DNA of 56,634 nucleotides from positions 1 through 56,634 of the forward strand of contig CAZWLJ010000016.1 in assembly GCA_964634605.1 (NCBI GenBank). The letters run 5' to 3'. A program made the position numbers and the translations under genes. The notes beneath the pieces are model-generated. The model was not told where the DNA came from. It did not search any database and worked only from the letters and a program-made list of their open reading frames with translations. Below are positions 26,624 to 36,800 of the stretch, piece by piece. The number at the start of each line of letters is the position of its first letter. Within the stretch, counting starts at the first letter, position 1. This DNA comes from UPXZ01 sp964634605 (lineage in GTDB: Bacteria; Bacteroidota; Bacteroidia; Bacteroidales; Paludibacteraceae).

Positions 26624-29614
26624 TTAATTTTGATCGTAACTGTTATAAAATGGTGTGAAAGGAATTACTTTTTCGCCGGGTTTCCCGACTAATTTTTCTA
26701 ATGCCGGTTTCCAGTTTTTAGCAATGGGAACGATGATAAAAGAACCGTTCATTTCCTTAATATTTTCGAACGAATAAAACAATTCAGGTGTATTTCCTTT
26801 GTTGTATCGCCCTGAAACATACACGTTGTGGCTTACTAAAATCCCTTCGGGAGTGCATTCTACTGCAATATTGGCTTTGTCTGCCAGTAAAACAAATCCG
26901 TTTCCGGCTTTATCCGAAAAGACGGCACAATCCACACCGGCACGGTTTCCCTGAAAATAAATATCAGCAGCTGTAAGATGATGAATTCCAAACTCATTCA
27001 GGCGCGTTTTGCCGGGATACGACGCGTAAGGTCCTTTTCCAATCCAACGAAACTCCGTCATTGACGCCGGAAGTAAAAACGAAATGCCTGTTTCGGTGGT
27101 ATTGATCTTTTGTGCGCTATCAGGCATAAAACGATAATTAATCTTGATGGATCCGCTATCTGAAAAAGCGTATTCCACATACCCATTGAGCGACGGTTCC
27201 TGTGGTTTATTCCGGATAAATTTATAGTATATTTTTTGTGTCTTGGAGGCGATTTTTTCAAAACTTGCTTCGTTTTTTTTCTGCAGAAAATCACCCAATT
27301 TTCGGGATGCCATAGTGGGTTTTCGGTTGATGCGAGCATACGGCCCACCGATAATAACCGGTTCATTTTCCTTATTATTCAACTGCAAATTTCCATTCAG
27401 ACTTGAGAGAGTGAGCGTATAATTTTCACACGAAATCTGATTGTTTTTCATCACCGGTTCCGGCATTTTTTCGGTCAGTTTGGCGAGCAGATTTTCTGCT
27501 TTTTCTCCGGTTAAAATGGTATATACTTTTTCGTTCAGCTGATAGTTTTTCTTATCGGAAAATTTCAATTTCAGGTAAAGATAACCGGCATTCAAACCTT
27601 CGGGAATAGCAGTATTTATGGTGACCAGCGTCGTATCGTGCGGATTACAATCCAACTTACAATTACCTGATTTCAGGACCATTGCATCAGCATAAAGTTC
27701 CCAGTCGCATTTTATTTCCGACAAATTTGTGAAGTCATAGCGGTTGTTCAGCTTGAAACTAAGACCCGAATTTTCTTTGTTATAAACCAGCGTATCGCCC
27801 AATGGCATCACGGGCGAATACACTTTTCGCACCTGCCAGTAATCCACCTGAGGTGTTCTGTCGGCATATACAATTCCATCCACGCCCTCACGAATTTCAC
27901 CGGTATCGTAATACGTCAGCGAGTCTTTCCAGACATATTCGGTGTATTCGTTTTTCGATATTTTTTTATCAGAAGTACGTAAAATTCCCTGATCAAAAAA
28001 ATGCCAAATAGCTCCTCCGGCGAGTTTCGGACTGGCATACATGATTTCCCATTCGTCTTCCATCGTTCCAAAATCGAGCCCGAAAGAGTGCGCGTATTCG
28101 GAAACAATCATCGGTTTTTCAAACTTCACAGCCCAATTTTTCAGGTCGTTAACCCGCGGATAATGTGGTGCCAAAACGTCTACCGAATCAGGAATATTAT
28201 TTGAAAAATTTTTTCCGAAATAACTTCCCACCTGCGGATAACAAATCGGGCGTGTTTCGTCCAAGGCTTTCACCTTTTTTCCAGCTTCAAAGCATATCGG
28301 TGTGAACGGATTTTCGTTTCCAATGCTCCAGATAAGGATGCATGGATGGTTTTTATCACGTTCAACCGTTGACTGTGCACGGGTCAGCAGATTTGGAAGA
28401 TAAGATTTGTCCGTGAGCAAATCATCGCCCCAGCCGAACGGAACTTCGTCCATCACATAGAAACCAAGCGAGTCGCACAACTCGAGCAAGCGCGGATGCG
28501 GCGGATAATGCGACGTGCGGATGAAATTGATATTCGCCTCGCGCATCAGTTTCAAATCCTGCAAAATTTCTGCTTCGGTTACAGCGCGTCCGTTTACCGG
28601 AGTAAGATCGTGATGATCCACACCACGTAATTTTACAGGCGTTCCATTTAGCCTGAGAACGGCATTGTCCCAGGTGATTTCACGAATTCCGATTTTTTGA
28701 GAATATTGCTGCAACATCTTATTCTTATCCTTCACCAGAATTTCGAGGTTGTAAAGATGAGGCGTTTCTGACGTCCAGAGTTTGGGATTATCAATCTGAA
28801 CATTGCAGATAAAGGTTTTTTTGTCGCTTTTGAGTTTTGGTTCGAATTTTTCCAGCGCAAATTCTTTTACCACTTTTCCATTTTCATCCAATAATCTGCC
28901 CGACACTTCCAGCTTGTTTGAGAATTTAGAATTGGATGTTCTCTCGAGAATGGTTTTCAAATCCAACGTTGCAAAACTGCCATTTAGATGCGTTTTCACA
29001 ACCACGTCATTGATGTGCACGTTGGGCAGAGTGAAAAGAGTAACATCCCGGTAAATCCCCGAAACTGACCAGCAATCGAAAATATCGAATTCCCAGCCAC
29101 GTGGCAATTTATCGACTCTTACTGCCAGAATATTTTTCTCTCCGGCTTTCACAAACTTTGAAATATCGAACGTGTGTCTGTTGTAAGCGCTGGTGAATTT
29201 TCCAGCAAAATTCCCGTTTACCCACACCGAATAACCGTACAAAACACCATCGAAAGCCATATAAACAGGATTTCCGTTCCATGATGCCGGAATAGAGAAT
29301 TCCCGGCGATAAAGTCCGGTGCCATCCACTCTCACTTTTCCGTAGTACGGCTTTGAAAATCCCTGCAATTCCCAGTGTCCGGGAACTGTTATGTCCGACC
29401 ATTTGGATGTATCAAATCGGGGTTGATAAAACAAAGTGTCCTGACCGATCGTTGATGCGATATATAATCTGAACTTCCAGACGCCGTTTAACGAGATTTT
29501 TTCATTTTCAGCTTTTCCCGAAGGCATCAATTGCTGAGCCTGTATGGCAGGATTTAGCAATAAGGATAAAATAAACAACCCGAAGTATCTCAGGATGCAA
29601 AAAGTGTGTTTCAT
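26624..29614 (-). CDS. GH2 beta-galactosidase, LacZ-like five-domain form
   Basis: Retaining GH2 glycosidase, 996 aa from the ATG at 29614, chosen over a TTG four codons upstream. Signal peptide about 1-26 (AIQA). Sugar-binding domain ('GVWKFRLYI', 'VPGHWELQGFSKPYYG'), Ig-like domains, TIM barrel with 'GVDHHDLTPVNGRAV', 'IRTSHYPPHP', acid/base Glu434 in 'LIWSIGNENPFTP' and nucleophile Glu506 in 'PMIVSEYAHSFG'. The C-terminal third contains 'RWIGKGPYASYPGKTRLNEFGI', a mark of the beta-galactosidase small-chain domain, so this is the most LacZ-like of the four GH2 enzymes. First gene after conserved promoter B, with a leader of about 70 nt. Likely acts on beta-galactosyl side chains. Confidence 0.94.
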   Translation of the reverse strand: MKHTFCILRYFGLFILSLLLNPAIQAQQLMPSGKAENEKISLNGVWKFRLYIASTIGQDTLFYQPRFDTSKWSDITVPGHWELQGFSKPYYGKVRVDGTGLYRREFSIPASWNGNPVYMAFDGVLYGYSVWVNGNFAGKFTSAYNRHTFDISKFVKAGEKNILAVRVDKLPRGWEFDIFDCWSVSGIYRDVTLFTLPNVHINDVVVKTHLNGSFATLDLKTILERTSNSKFSNKLEVSGRLLDENGKVVKEFALEKFEPKLKSDKKTFICNVQIDNPKLWTSETPHLYNLEILVKDKNKMLQQYSQKIGIREITWDNAVLRLNGTPVKLRGVDHHDLTPVNGRAVTEAEILQDLKLMREANINFIRTSHYPPHPRLLELCDSLGFYVMDEVPFGWGDDLLTDKSYLPNLLTRAQSTVERDKNHPCILIWSIGNENPFTPICFEAGKKVKALDETRPICYPQVGSYFGKNFSNNIPDSVDVLAPHYPRVNDLKNWAVKFEKPMIVSEYAHSFGLDFGTMEDEWEIMYASPKLAGGAIWHFFDQGILRTSDKKISKNEYTEYVWKDSLTYYDTGEIREGVDGIVYADRTPQVDYWQVRKVYSPVMPLGDTLVYNKENSGLSFKLNNRYDFTNLSEIKCDWELYADAMVLKSGNCKLDCNPHDTTLVTINTAIPEGLNAGYLYLKLKFSDKKNYQLNEKVYTILTGEKAENLLAKLTEKMPEPVMKNNQISCENYTLTLSSLNGNLQLNNKENEPVIIGGPYARINRKPTMASRKLGDFLQKKNEASFEKIASKTQKIYYKFIRNKPQEPSLNGYVEYAFSDSGSIKINYRFMPDSAQKINTTETGISFLLPASMTEFRWIGKGPYASYPGKTRLNEFGIHHLTAADIYFQGNRAGVDCAVFSDKAGNGFVLLADKANIAVECTPEGILVSHNVYVSGRYNKGNTPELFYSFENIKEMNGSFIIVPIAKNWKPALEKLVGKPGEKVIPFTPFYNSYDQN

Positions 29615-29689
29615 TTTTTGGTACAATAAGGTAACCGTCCGTCGTTAGCTTAAGGATATAATTTTGGCTTTTCGGACTATTCAACTCCA

Positions 29690-29753
29690 CAAAAATAATC
29701 CTTTTCGAAAAAAGAGAGGTTACAAAAATGATTTATAGACTGCTTTATTTGAT
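29690..29753 (-). promoter_or_regulatory. Conserved promoter and operator B, driving the GH2-to-CE4 operon
   Basis: On the minus strand 29697-29690 reads TATTTTTG, a perfect TAnnTTTG -7 box. A TTTG at 29726-29723 lies 25 nt upstream. The 25-bp site at 29729-29753 has two ATCA half-sites 21 bp apart and matches site A (16051-16075) at 19 of 25 positions. The stretch between box and site is also alike (AAAAAAGAGnGGTT versus AAAAAAGAGnGGGTT), so similarity runs over roughly 65 bp. Seven genes follow, from GH2 to the CE4-like deacetylase, with gaps no larger than 150 bp. Confidence 0.75.
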
Positions 29754-29783
29754 AAAAACAGAAATTGCGGCAATCGCCGGGAT

Positions 29784-31202
29784 TTAGTTTTTCTTTTTCA
29801 ACGGATATGCTTCCATCAGTTCTCCGTTTATTCTCAAATTGTCAAATTTCACATTTTCAATCATCCCTGTAAATCTGTTCCCGGCTTTTACACCATCAAA
29901 CTGACTGTTGCTGACGTTGATATCAAATACAGTAGTTTGCTCAGGCAGCGCATCGATATAGACACCGTACTGGCTTTTCCGGGATGTCACATTGTCAATA
30001 TTTATATTGCGAATAACAGGAATAAAGCCCCTTTCACCTATCTCACGAGGCTCGTACAACAGATTGATGTGTAAAACAGCTTCTTTACACTCGCCAACTT
30101 CAACATTTCTCACAAATACATTTTCAATTGTTCCGCCGCGTAATGTATTGGTTTTAATCCGGATAACGCGGTCGAGCAGCGGGCTGTTCATCCTGCAGTT
30201 TTCCACGAACAGGTTCTTGTATCCGCCTGAAATTTCACTTCCAATCACCACTCCGCCGTGCCCGTTTTTCATTTCACAATTTCTGACAATGATATTTTCG
30301 CTGGGTTTCGACCACAGGCGTCCGTCGTTGTTGCGTCCTGATTTTATGGCAATGCAATCGTCGCCGGTATTGAAGTAGCAGTTTTCGATCAGCACATTGG
30401 AGCACGATTCCGGATCGCATCCGTCGCCGTTCGGTCCGTCATTTTCCACATGCACACCACGTACAGTTACGTTGTTGCAAAGTAGCGGGTGAATTACCCA
30501 GAAAGGTGATCTTAGAATTTTGACATCCTCTATCAGTACATTGTTACAAAGATAAAAGTTAATCATCTGGGGTCTCATACCGTCATTCTTATTCATTATG
30601 CGCATCGAAACGGGAACTTTGTCGTTGTTCCACTGCATAAGTTTCGGACGGCCTGTTCTTTGGGAAATATCTCCCTCTTTCCAGCCAAAAGAAGCAGCGC
30701 CACACTTTTTCCACCAGTTTTCGTTAGACGATGCTCCATCCAGCGTTCCCTTGCCGGTAATAGCAATGTTGGTTTCGCCGTAGGCATAAATAAGTGGCTG
30801 AAGGTTATAGCAATCCATGCCTTCCCAGCGGGTAAGCACAACCGGAAAATACTTCGGATTGGTAGTAAAAAGTAAGGTCGCACCTTCCTGAACGTGAAGA
30901 TTAACGTTACTTTTCAGTGTCAGCGGGGCAGTAAACCAAACTCCGGCGGGCACAATCACTGAACCGCCACCACGCAGACTGCATGTGGCAATCGCCCGGT
31001 TGATGGCTTCAGTATTGAGCACAGTGGTATCGTTGGCTACAGCTCCAAAATCGCGTATATCAAACTGAGCTTTGCGAAACACCGGAGCCTTAATATTTTT
31101 CTGAATGGCAGGGTATAATTTCTTCCAGGCAGTTGACTGGTTTTGGGCGCTGATGCTGAAACTCAGCAATAATAACAGCGAAATAGCAACAAATTTTTTC
31201 AT
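29784..31202 (-). CDS. GH28 polygalacturonase / rhamnogalacturonan hydrolase
   Basis: Exported beta-helix hydrolase, 472 aa from the ATG at 31202. I prefer this start over one ten codons upstream because MKKFVAISLLLLLSFSISAQ is a clean signal peptide. All four GH28 signatures are intact: 'GPNGDGCDPESC' with Asp260, 'NTGDDCIAIKSG' with Asp281 and Asp282, 'NGHGGVVIGSE' with His315, and 'RVIRIKT' with Arg348 and Lys350. It therefore hydrolyses alpha-GalA bonds of homogalacturonan or of the RG-I backbone. It is the second gene of a pair with the T9SS-tailed PL11, after a 224-bp gap. The conventional motif set contrasts with the altered one in the other GH28. Confidence 0.95.
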   Translation of the reverse strand: MKKFVAISLLLLLSFSISAQNQSTAWKKLYPAIQKNIKAPVFRKAQFDIRDFGAVANDTTVLNTEAINRAIATCSLRGGGSVIVPAGVWFTAPLTLKSNVNLHVQEGATLLFTTNPKYFPVVLTRWEGMDCYNLQPLIYAYGETNIAITGKGTLDGASSNENWWKKCGAASFGWKEGDISQRTGRPKLMQWNNDKVPVSMRIMNKNDGMRPQMINFYLCNNVLIEDVKILRSPFWVIHPLLCNNVTVRGVHVENDGPNGDGCDPESCSNVLIENCYFNTGDDCIAIKSGRNNDGRLWSKPSENIIVRNCEMKNGHGGVVIGSEISGGYKNLFVENCRMNSPLLDRVIRIKTNTLRGGTIENVFVRNVEVGECKEAVLHINLLYEPREIGERGFIPVIRNINIDNVTSRKSQYGVYIDALPEQTTVFDINVSNSQFDGVKAGNRFTGMIENVKFDNLRINGELMEAYPLKKKN

Positions 31203-31426
31203 GTGTAAATAATTGTTTTTAAAAGGAGACACAGCTTGTCCCGAATTATCGGGAGAACCCGCATGTCAGATTTTAACCCGAAAGAGTTTATTTTTTTAGT
31301 TGTCTCGTTGATTTTTAATTCATTGTCTTTGGTGAATACCCGTAATCATGCCCGTTTCATGTTATTTTTGATTGAACATCTTGTAATCATTTGTTTATCA
31401 ACATTTTGCGATTGTAAAAAACTTGT
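31203..31426 (-). promoter_or_regulatory. Leader of the GH28 gene with a hairpin and a motif shared with 8315-8333
   Basis: TCCCGA (31239-31244) and TCGGGA (31249-31254) pair over 6 bp around ATTA, 37 nt before the start codon. Directly beside it, 31255-31273 matches 8315-8333 at 17 of 19 bases (GAACCYGCATGTYAGATTT). A GAAACGGGCATG at about 31350-31362 (minus strand) faintly recalls the GAAACAGCCATG of the duplicated leader element. I found no TAnnTTTG box in this gap, so the gene is probably read through from the PL11 gene. Confidence 0.4.
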
Positions 31427-33607
31427 TTATCGGTTAATCACTTTCAAATTTTGATAATGTGATTTGGTCTTAATTCTTACAATTAATACTTTTTCGCCGG
31501 AATTCAACGGATGCAGATATTCCGTTTTATTTATCCGGTAATTACTGTGCAACAGTTTGCCCAATACAGAATACACTTCGACGGATTGAATTTCCTCATC
31601 AGCCACGATGTGTATATTGCCGCCCTGAGAGAATATTCGTGCAATTTGTTTATCATTAACGGATTGGAAGCCTGTGTTGCTTTCTTTGTATTTTACAGTA
31701 TTGATATCAGGCATGATAAGATTTGTGAGTCCGCCGCCGATATAAAAACCAAGATGCGGAGGCTGATTATATGCCGCATTCTGCCAGGCAATTCCGAGCC
31801 GGTAAACCGGATCGTGCATGAGCGTGAAAAGTTTGTGCTGTGTGGGTACTGTAGTAGTATAAATCCGCAAGCCGGCCGAATCGTCTGTTGTCCACAGAAT
31901 CAACTCTTCGCGCCAGTCGCCGAATAAGTCGGCGCTCAGATTTGGTGTTGATTTGGTACTGTTGCAGGAAGAAACTCCGGAGCCTTGCAGCAAGGTTGTA
32001 GTTCCGCTCCCCGTCCATTTAGTGATCCGGGTTCCGTCCAGGAGTTCGTCCTGCAAATCGCCGTCCCAGTAAATCCTGAAATTTACAGAAGGCCGTGAAG
32101 TTGAAATCTGAACTCCTTTTGAAGAATAAACTCCGGCAGCGCCTGTACTCCACATTTCAAAACCCGGATATCTGTCATCGATATCGCCTGCCATTCCACG
32201 GCCTACATCGGAGCTGGTTTTTGTGCCCCAAAGTATCTTTCCTGTCCGGGCATCGTGAAGTTCGAATCCATAAGCCGCACTTTTGTCTTCATGAACCGAC
32301 CAGACTTCCAGTCCGGGGTTTTCCAAATCCATTTCGGACACATGCATGGCATCGCCATGTCCAAGCCCGGTTCTGTAAAGCAGCGAACCGTTGTCATCAA
32401 TGGCACAGGCACCGTATATTATCTCATCTTTTCCATCGCTGTCCACGTCGGCTACGCTTAAGTTGTGATTTCCCTGCCCGTAAGCACCTGTTCCGCTTGT
32501 AATTGAATTGTGAAACCAGCGCTGAACGAGCTTTCTGTCCCGGACATCATAAGCAGTTAAGGTTGTTCTGGAATAATATCCCCGGCACATTACCGCACTC
32601 GGATTTATACCATCCAGATAAGCTGTGCAAGCCAGAAAGCGGTCGCTTCTGTTTCCGTAGCTGTCACCCCAGGCCGATAAACTTCCTCTCGGAGGATTGT
32701 ATGCAACTGTATTCAGCTCTGCACCCGTGAGGCCATCAAACAGTGTGAGGTATTCCGGGCCGTTCAGCACCGTTCCGAGCATTTTCGACCCGGATATTTG
32801 GGTAGTATCGTTGCTGCGATATTTAGCCTGCGGATTGTCACTGCCCATGATTACGTAATTACCGTTTCCATCGGTTGTTCCGGGTGCTGTTTTGCAAATA
32901 ACCTCTGCCAAACCATCCCCGTCGAAATCGGCAACCAGAAACTGGGTATAGTGTGCACCTGCTCTGATGTTTTCACCTAAACCAATGCGCCATAGTTGGG
33001 TTCCATCCAGTTTATAGGCATCCAGGTACACATTTCCGGTAATGCCATAATAGGAATTATCCTGTGAATTTGTCGGTTCCCATTTCACAATGATTTCATA
33101 CTCGCCATCACCATCCAGATCACCTACGCTGCAGTCGCCCGGTGTGTAGCTGTAAGGCTGTCCCTTCGGAAAACTGGCTGTTGCAGCTTTCCCCACGCTC
33201 CCGTATTTATTGGGCGGAGTAATACCTCCCGCCGGACGATTCAGCCTGATGGTTTTATATTGCTGCGCCCACGGAACGACGGTTTTCACTGCTGTTGTAT
33301 CTTCTGTTCCGTTTATTACCGGTAAAATTTTATATTCGTCAGAGATAAGTCCGCTTAAATCGGTGTAGTTAGTCGCATTGATTATTGGAGCGGAATTAAC
33401 TTTGGTATCGTTTCGGTACAGATTAAAACCGATGCCCGGATTGTCGGTACCCAGAAAACGCCAGCTTAAGAAAACTCCATTAGTCACTTTTACAGCAATT
33501 AATCCACGGTCAAGGTATTCCATGTTTCTTTTTACGGCAACAACCGGATTGACAGCCACCAGAATAAAAAGCGAAAAAAATGTAAGCAGAAAATATTTTG
33601 TTTTCAT
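31427..33607 (-). CDS. PL11 rhamnogalacturonan lyase with T9SS C-terminal sorting domain
   Basis: Beta-eliminating lyase that cuts the RG-I backbone, 726 aa, signal peptide about 1-24. A PL11 catalytic unit spans about 28-635: 'MEYLDRGLIAVKV', 'GDLDGDGEYEIIVKWEP', 'GENIRAGAHYTQFLVADFDGDG', 'NPPRGSLSAWGDSYGNRSDRF', 'GQGNHNLSVADVDSDG', 'GHGDAMHVSEMD', 'FGDWREELILWTTD', all as in family members with a calcium-binding eight-bladed propeller. The last 75 residues ('ADEEIQSVEVYSVLGKLLH' ... 'NLKVINR') form a type A sorting domain of the type IX secretion system, so the enzyme should be carried across the outer membrane. It is therefore a candidate for the first extracellular cut, whereas the fused SGNH-PL11 lacks the tail. 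Confidence 0.95.
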   Translation of the reverse strand: MKTKYFLLTFFSLFILVAVNPVVAVKRNMEYLDRGLIAVKVTNGVFLSWRFLGTDNPGIGFNLYRNDTKVNSAPIINATNYTDLSGLISDEYKILPVINGTEDTTAVKTVVPWAQQYKTIRLNRPAGGITPPNKYGSVGKAATASFPKGQPYSYTPGDCSVGDLDGDGEYEIIVKWEPTNSQDNSYYGITGNVYLDAYKLDGTQLWRIGLGENIRAGAHYTQFLVADFDGDGLAEVICKTAPGTTDGNGNYVIMGSDNPQAKYRSNDTTQISGSKMLGTVLNGPEYLTLFDGLTGAELNTVAYNPPRGSLSAWGDSYGNRSDRFLACTAYLDGINPSAVMCRGYYSRTTLTAYDVRDRKLVQRWFHNSITSGTGAYGQGNHNLSVADVDSDGKDEIIYGACAIDDNGSLLYRTGLGHGDAMHVSEMDLENPGLEVWSVHEDKSAAYGFELHDARTGKILWGTKTSSDVGRGMAGDIDDRYPGFEMWSTGAAGVYSSKGVQISTSRPSVNFRIYWDGDLQDELLDGTRITKWTGSGTTTLLQGSGVSSCNSTKSTPNLSADLFGDWREELILWTTDDSAGLRIYTTTVPTQHKLFTLMHDPVYRLGIAWQNAAYNQPPHLGFYIGGGLTNLIMPDINTVKYKESNTGFQSVNDKQIARIFSQGGNIHIVADEEIQSVEVYSVLGKLLHSNYRINKTEYLHPLNSGEKVLIVRIKTKSHYQNLKVINR

Positions 33608-33888
33608 ATTGAAAATCTCCAGACTAAAAGGGATTAATTCTGGTTTTTTAGAAAAATAATTTAAAAAATAATATGAATAAAAGTATCAGTATAATCCTGC
33701 AATTCAGCTGCATAGAATTCTCTGTCAGGAGTTGCTCCGCAAAGGTCCGGAGCATCATAGCCTAAACTTCAGCCGTTACAAAAATACGAAAAATAACCTG
33801 TAATTTAATTCCATTCTTTTGATGAACCCTTTCCATGAAATCAAATCAAAAAAGGTAAATAATACGTTTCCATCACGAAACCGTTCAT
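33608..33888 (-). promoter_or_regulatory. Leader/promoter region of the PL11 gene
   Basis: 281-bp gap. On the minus strand 33786-33779 reads TATTTTTG, a TAnnTTTG -7 box like those of promoters A and B, but no TTTG sits at a fitting -33 distance and the 25-bp operator is absent at the expected place. Downstream in the predicted leader, TGCTCCG (33733-33739) and CGGAGCA (33748-33754) make a 7-bp, GC-rich hairpin with an 8-nt loop. No T-run follows it, so a leader structure fits better than a terminator. This may be a weaker or differently controlled promoter for PL11 and GH28. Confidence 0.5.
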
Positions 33889-36800
33889 TTACGGTCTTTG
33901 CAAAGTTACTGACATTATTCCTGTCACAACATCATTTGATAAAGTTCTGAGCGACAAATGGCTTAATTCCTTCACCGGATTCAGCGGAATATCCAGTAAA
34001 ACACCGGCTCCGCCATCTATCGAACGGCCGTAAACACCCCGGATTCCAAGGTCTTCCCCAAGATTATTGGAGACTAAACCGGAATTCAGATGAAGGCGAT
34101 AAGGCCTTTCACCTTTGATCCGGAATGCATGGTCGTCCACAAAATAATCCTGCTCGATGGGACACCAGTTGCCGGGATTGATTAAATCCACATTTTCAGC
34201 ACTTCCGTCATTGTAAAAAACGGTTACGGAGCCGTTCGCTATGTGGCTCTGCATGTGATTGGTGCTTCCGGCCATCAGCAGATATGCGTTGGTAGCCCTG
34301 CCTGAAAGCTGCAGGTCAATTTCATCCGGATAATTATCCCACAGCGAAATGAAAACGATATTTTTACCTTCTTTTGGTGTGCGGAAATGAAAACCAAAAG
34401 GAGTTTCAAGCAGATTGTTCTGAATCTTATTTCTCATGCCTGCATCATTTATCGCGGCTGTCATTTTCGGGTGACACCATTCGCCGATTCCCTGCAACGG
34501 AAGTTGCAGGGTGGTATAAGGAGACCGGGGTGTAAGATATTGATTCTTAAAGATATCGGTTACCGAAGCATTAAAATAAGCATCGATGTTTACCGGCTCG
34601 CACTTAGCTGAGACTACTTTGGAAAAACCGGGAGTGCGTGAACTTTCATCTCTTTTGATTTCGATATTTACCGGCATCCACCAGATCATATCACCCGATT
34701 TGTTTTTAACGAATATCGAATGAAATCCTGAATTTCCGGATATCTCTGCATTCACAAATTTGGACTCTGAAACAGTTGCGTTTTTTCCGAGCACCTGCTG
34801 AGGGTCATACATGTCAACAATAGCGTATCCGTTTTCAAAATCAAGTTTGTCACCCTCGCGATATATTTTTCTGCCAGGTTTTTTGACTGATATTTTATCC
34901 CCGGACCAATCAATTTTCACCTCACTCCCAACCCCTTTCCGGACAGGAAAAAATACCGTTATCATCGGTTTTCCGATTGATTTTTCATTGACTATCCATT
35001 TGGTTTCCAGACCATTTACCGTGATGTTCCTTACGCGGTTACATATTGCCGGAATTTGCATTTCCACCGAATCGATATTGTCTAAACTGCATTTGATCTG
35101 ATAGATTTCGGAAAATTCCACACCATCGATTCTTTTGTAATCAAAGGAAATGTCGGGTGTTTTCAACTGCGCGAAATCCCAGTTTTGGGGAAATCCGGGC
35201 TTAATAATCATTCTTTTGTTGAGTGCATCGGGGCTTATTCCGTACAATCCCTGAACGAATACGCGCGATGCTACACCGATTGGATCGCCAAAATCACGGT
35301 AGCATTCTCCCCTGGCGGCATCGTAAAAGCTCACCTGTCCGAAATTACCGGGACTTCCGCCCAGATACATCCCGTCGAGGACCGAGCTTTTCAGCAATTT
35401 GAATGCTTCCTCATTTCTTCCCGCCTGAAAAAAGGAAAGCGCCGTGTGCATTACTTCGGCGAAAGCCACATTGTTGATGCTCCATGAGTAGGGAAACCAG
35501 TTGGTGGTGGAAATGGTCATGAAACCTTCATCGCTGAGTCCTTTCGCCCTTACAGGAATATGGGGAATCTCATTATCAACGTATTGAGTAGCCTGATACC
35601 ACTGAAATCCGTTGCCAACTTCGCTGTCGACCGGATGATACACAGACCATACTGCAGCGCTCTCATGAAGCCTTTTCAATCCCATAAAATCCTTATATTC
35701 AGCCCAGTGTCCTTTTTTATCCAGCCACAGCGTTTTTTCGATGGCTTTCTCTATTTTCTCTGCTTCCTGACGATACCGGGCAGAGTTTTCACCTATTTTT
35801 TCGGCAACCAGGGCAGCCATTTTGTTTGAACGGTAAGTGTATGCTGTGGAATGAGTGACTGCTCCGCTGTTGTAATACAGTGCATCACTGGCCCAGATGC
35901 AGGCATAAGCATCGTAGAGTCCGTCGTTGTCAGGATCGTAGTTCATTTTTTCCCACGCTAAATGACGGGTGATGACCGGCCACATTTTACGGGCATAAGC
36001 CAGATCACCTGTCCAGTTCAGGTGCCAGAACAACTCATCCATATAGCACAAATTCATGTCGTAATGGTGCATCTGGTTGGGGCGGTCCGGACTGCGGCAA
36101 ATGTATCCGTTGCTGTACTGCGGAGTTCCCCACTTTTTTTCAGAACGTGCAAAATTCTGCTCTTTGTCCTGCGCAGGATGCGGAATGGTTTGAGGAACTC
36201 CGGTAACCTGGCTGGCTGCATAGTTGTCAAAATGAGTTCGTGCGCGGTCGTGCCAGCCGAGGAAATCGCCCGTGTAGGCTGCCCGCCATCCTGTAAGCTG
36301 CATGCGCCACCCGACAGCGCCGTGGAGCCATACTTCACCATCCCAGATAGCATCAGCAGCAACAGCCAGCGCTCCTCCAATGGTATTGAAATAGGGATCG
36401 GGCGTGTTTATTACGATTCGGGAAGCCAATTCGCTGCGGTTTTTTTCTGCACTCTCAAATGTTGATTTTAAGTCGTTTTTTCTTAAATTATTTTCTCTGC
36501 CTATGCAGATGAATTGCTCTTTCTTTAAACTGACAGTGCCATTCAATGCCGGGAGTTCGTCTGTTTTTAATTTTGATTTTTCAGGGAAAATCCCGAATAA
36601 ATTCAAACTGTTGCCGGGTCCAAAAGCGAGATGAAATGCATTTTTTTTGATAAGGTATTTGTTTCCCGTGCAGTACTGTGGTTTGAGTTCGAAAGCATCA
36701 GCCGGATCCACACCCATATCGCCCTCACGTGAGAAACGGGTATTCGATGCTCCTCCAAACCGCCAGTTCAGCCGGATGTTTACGGGTACATTTTCTGAAG

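Noticed and set aside
31236..31454. 72-codon plus-strand frame in the PL11-GH28 gap
   Set aside because: AT-rich, no ribosome site, no kin recognised, and it runs into the end of the PL11 gene. The gap is better read as a leader.
33799..33823. Possible fourth copy of the 25-bp operator before PL11
   Set aside because: Only about 12 of 25 positions match site A, no 21-bp RTCA pair is present, and the distance to the -7 box is about 20 bp too short.
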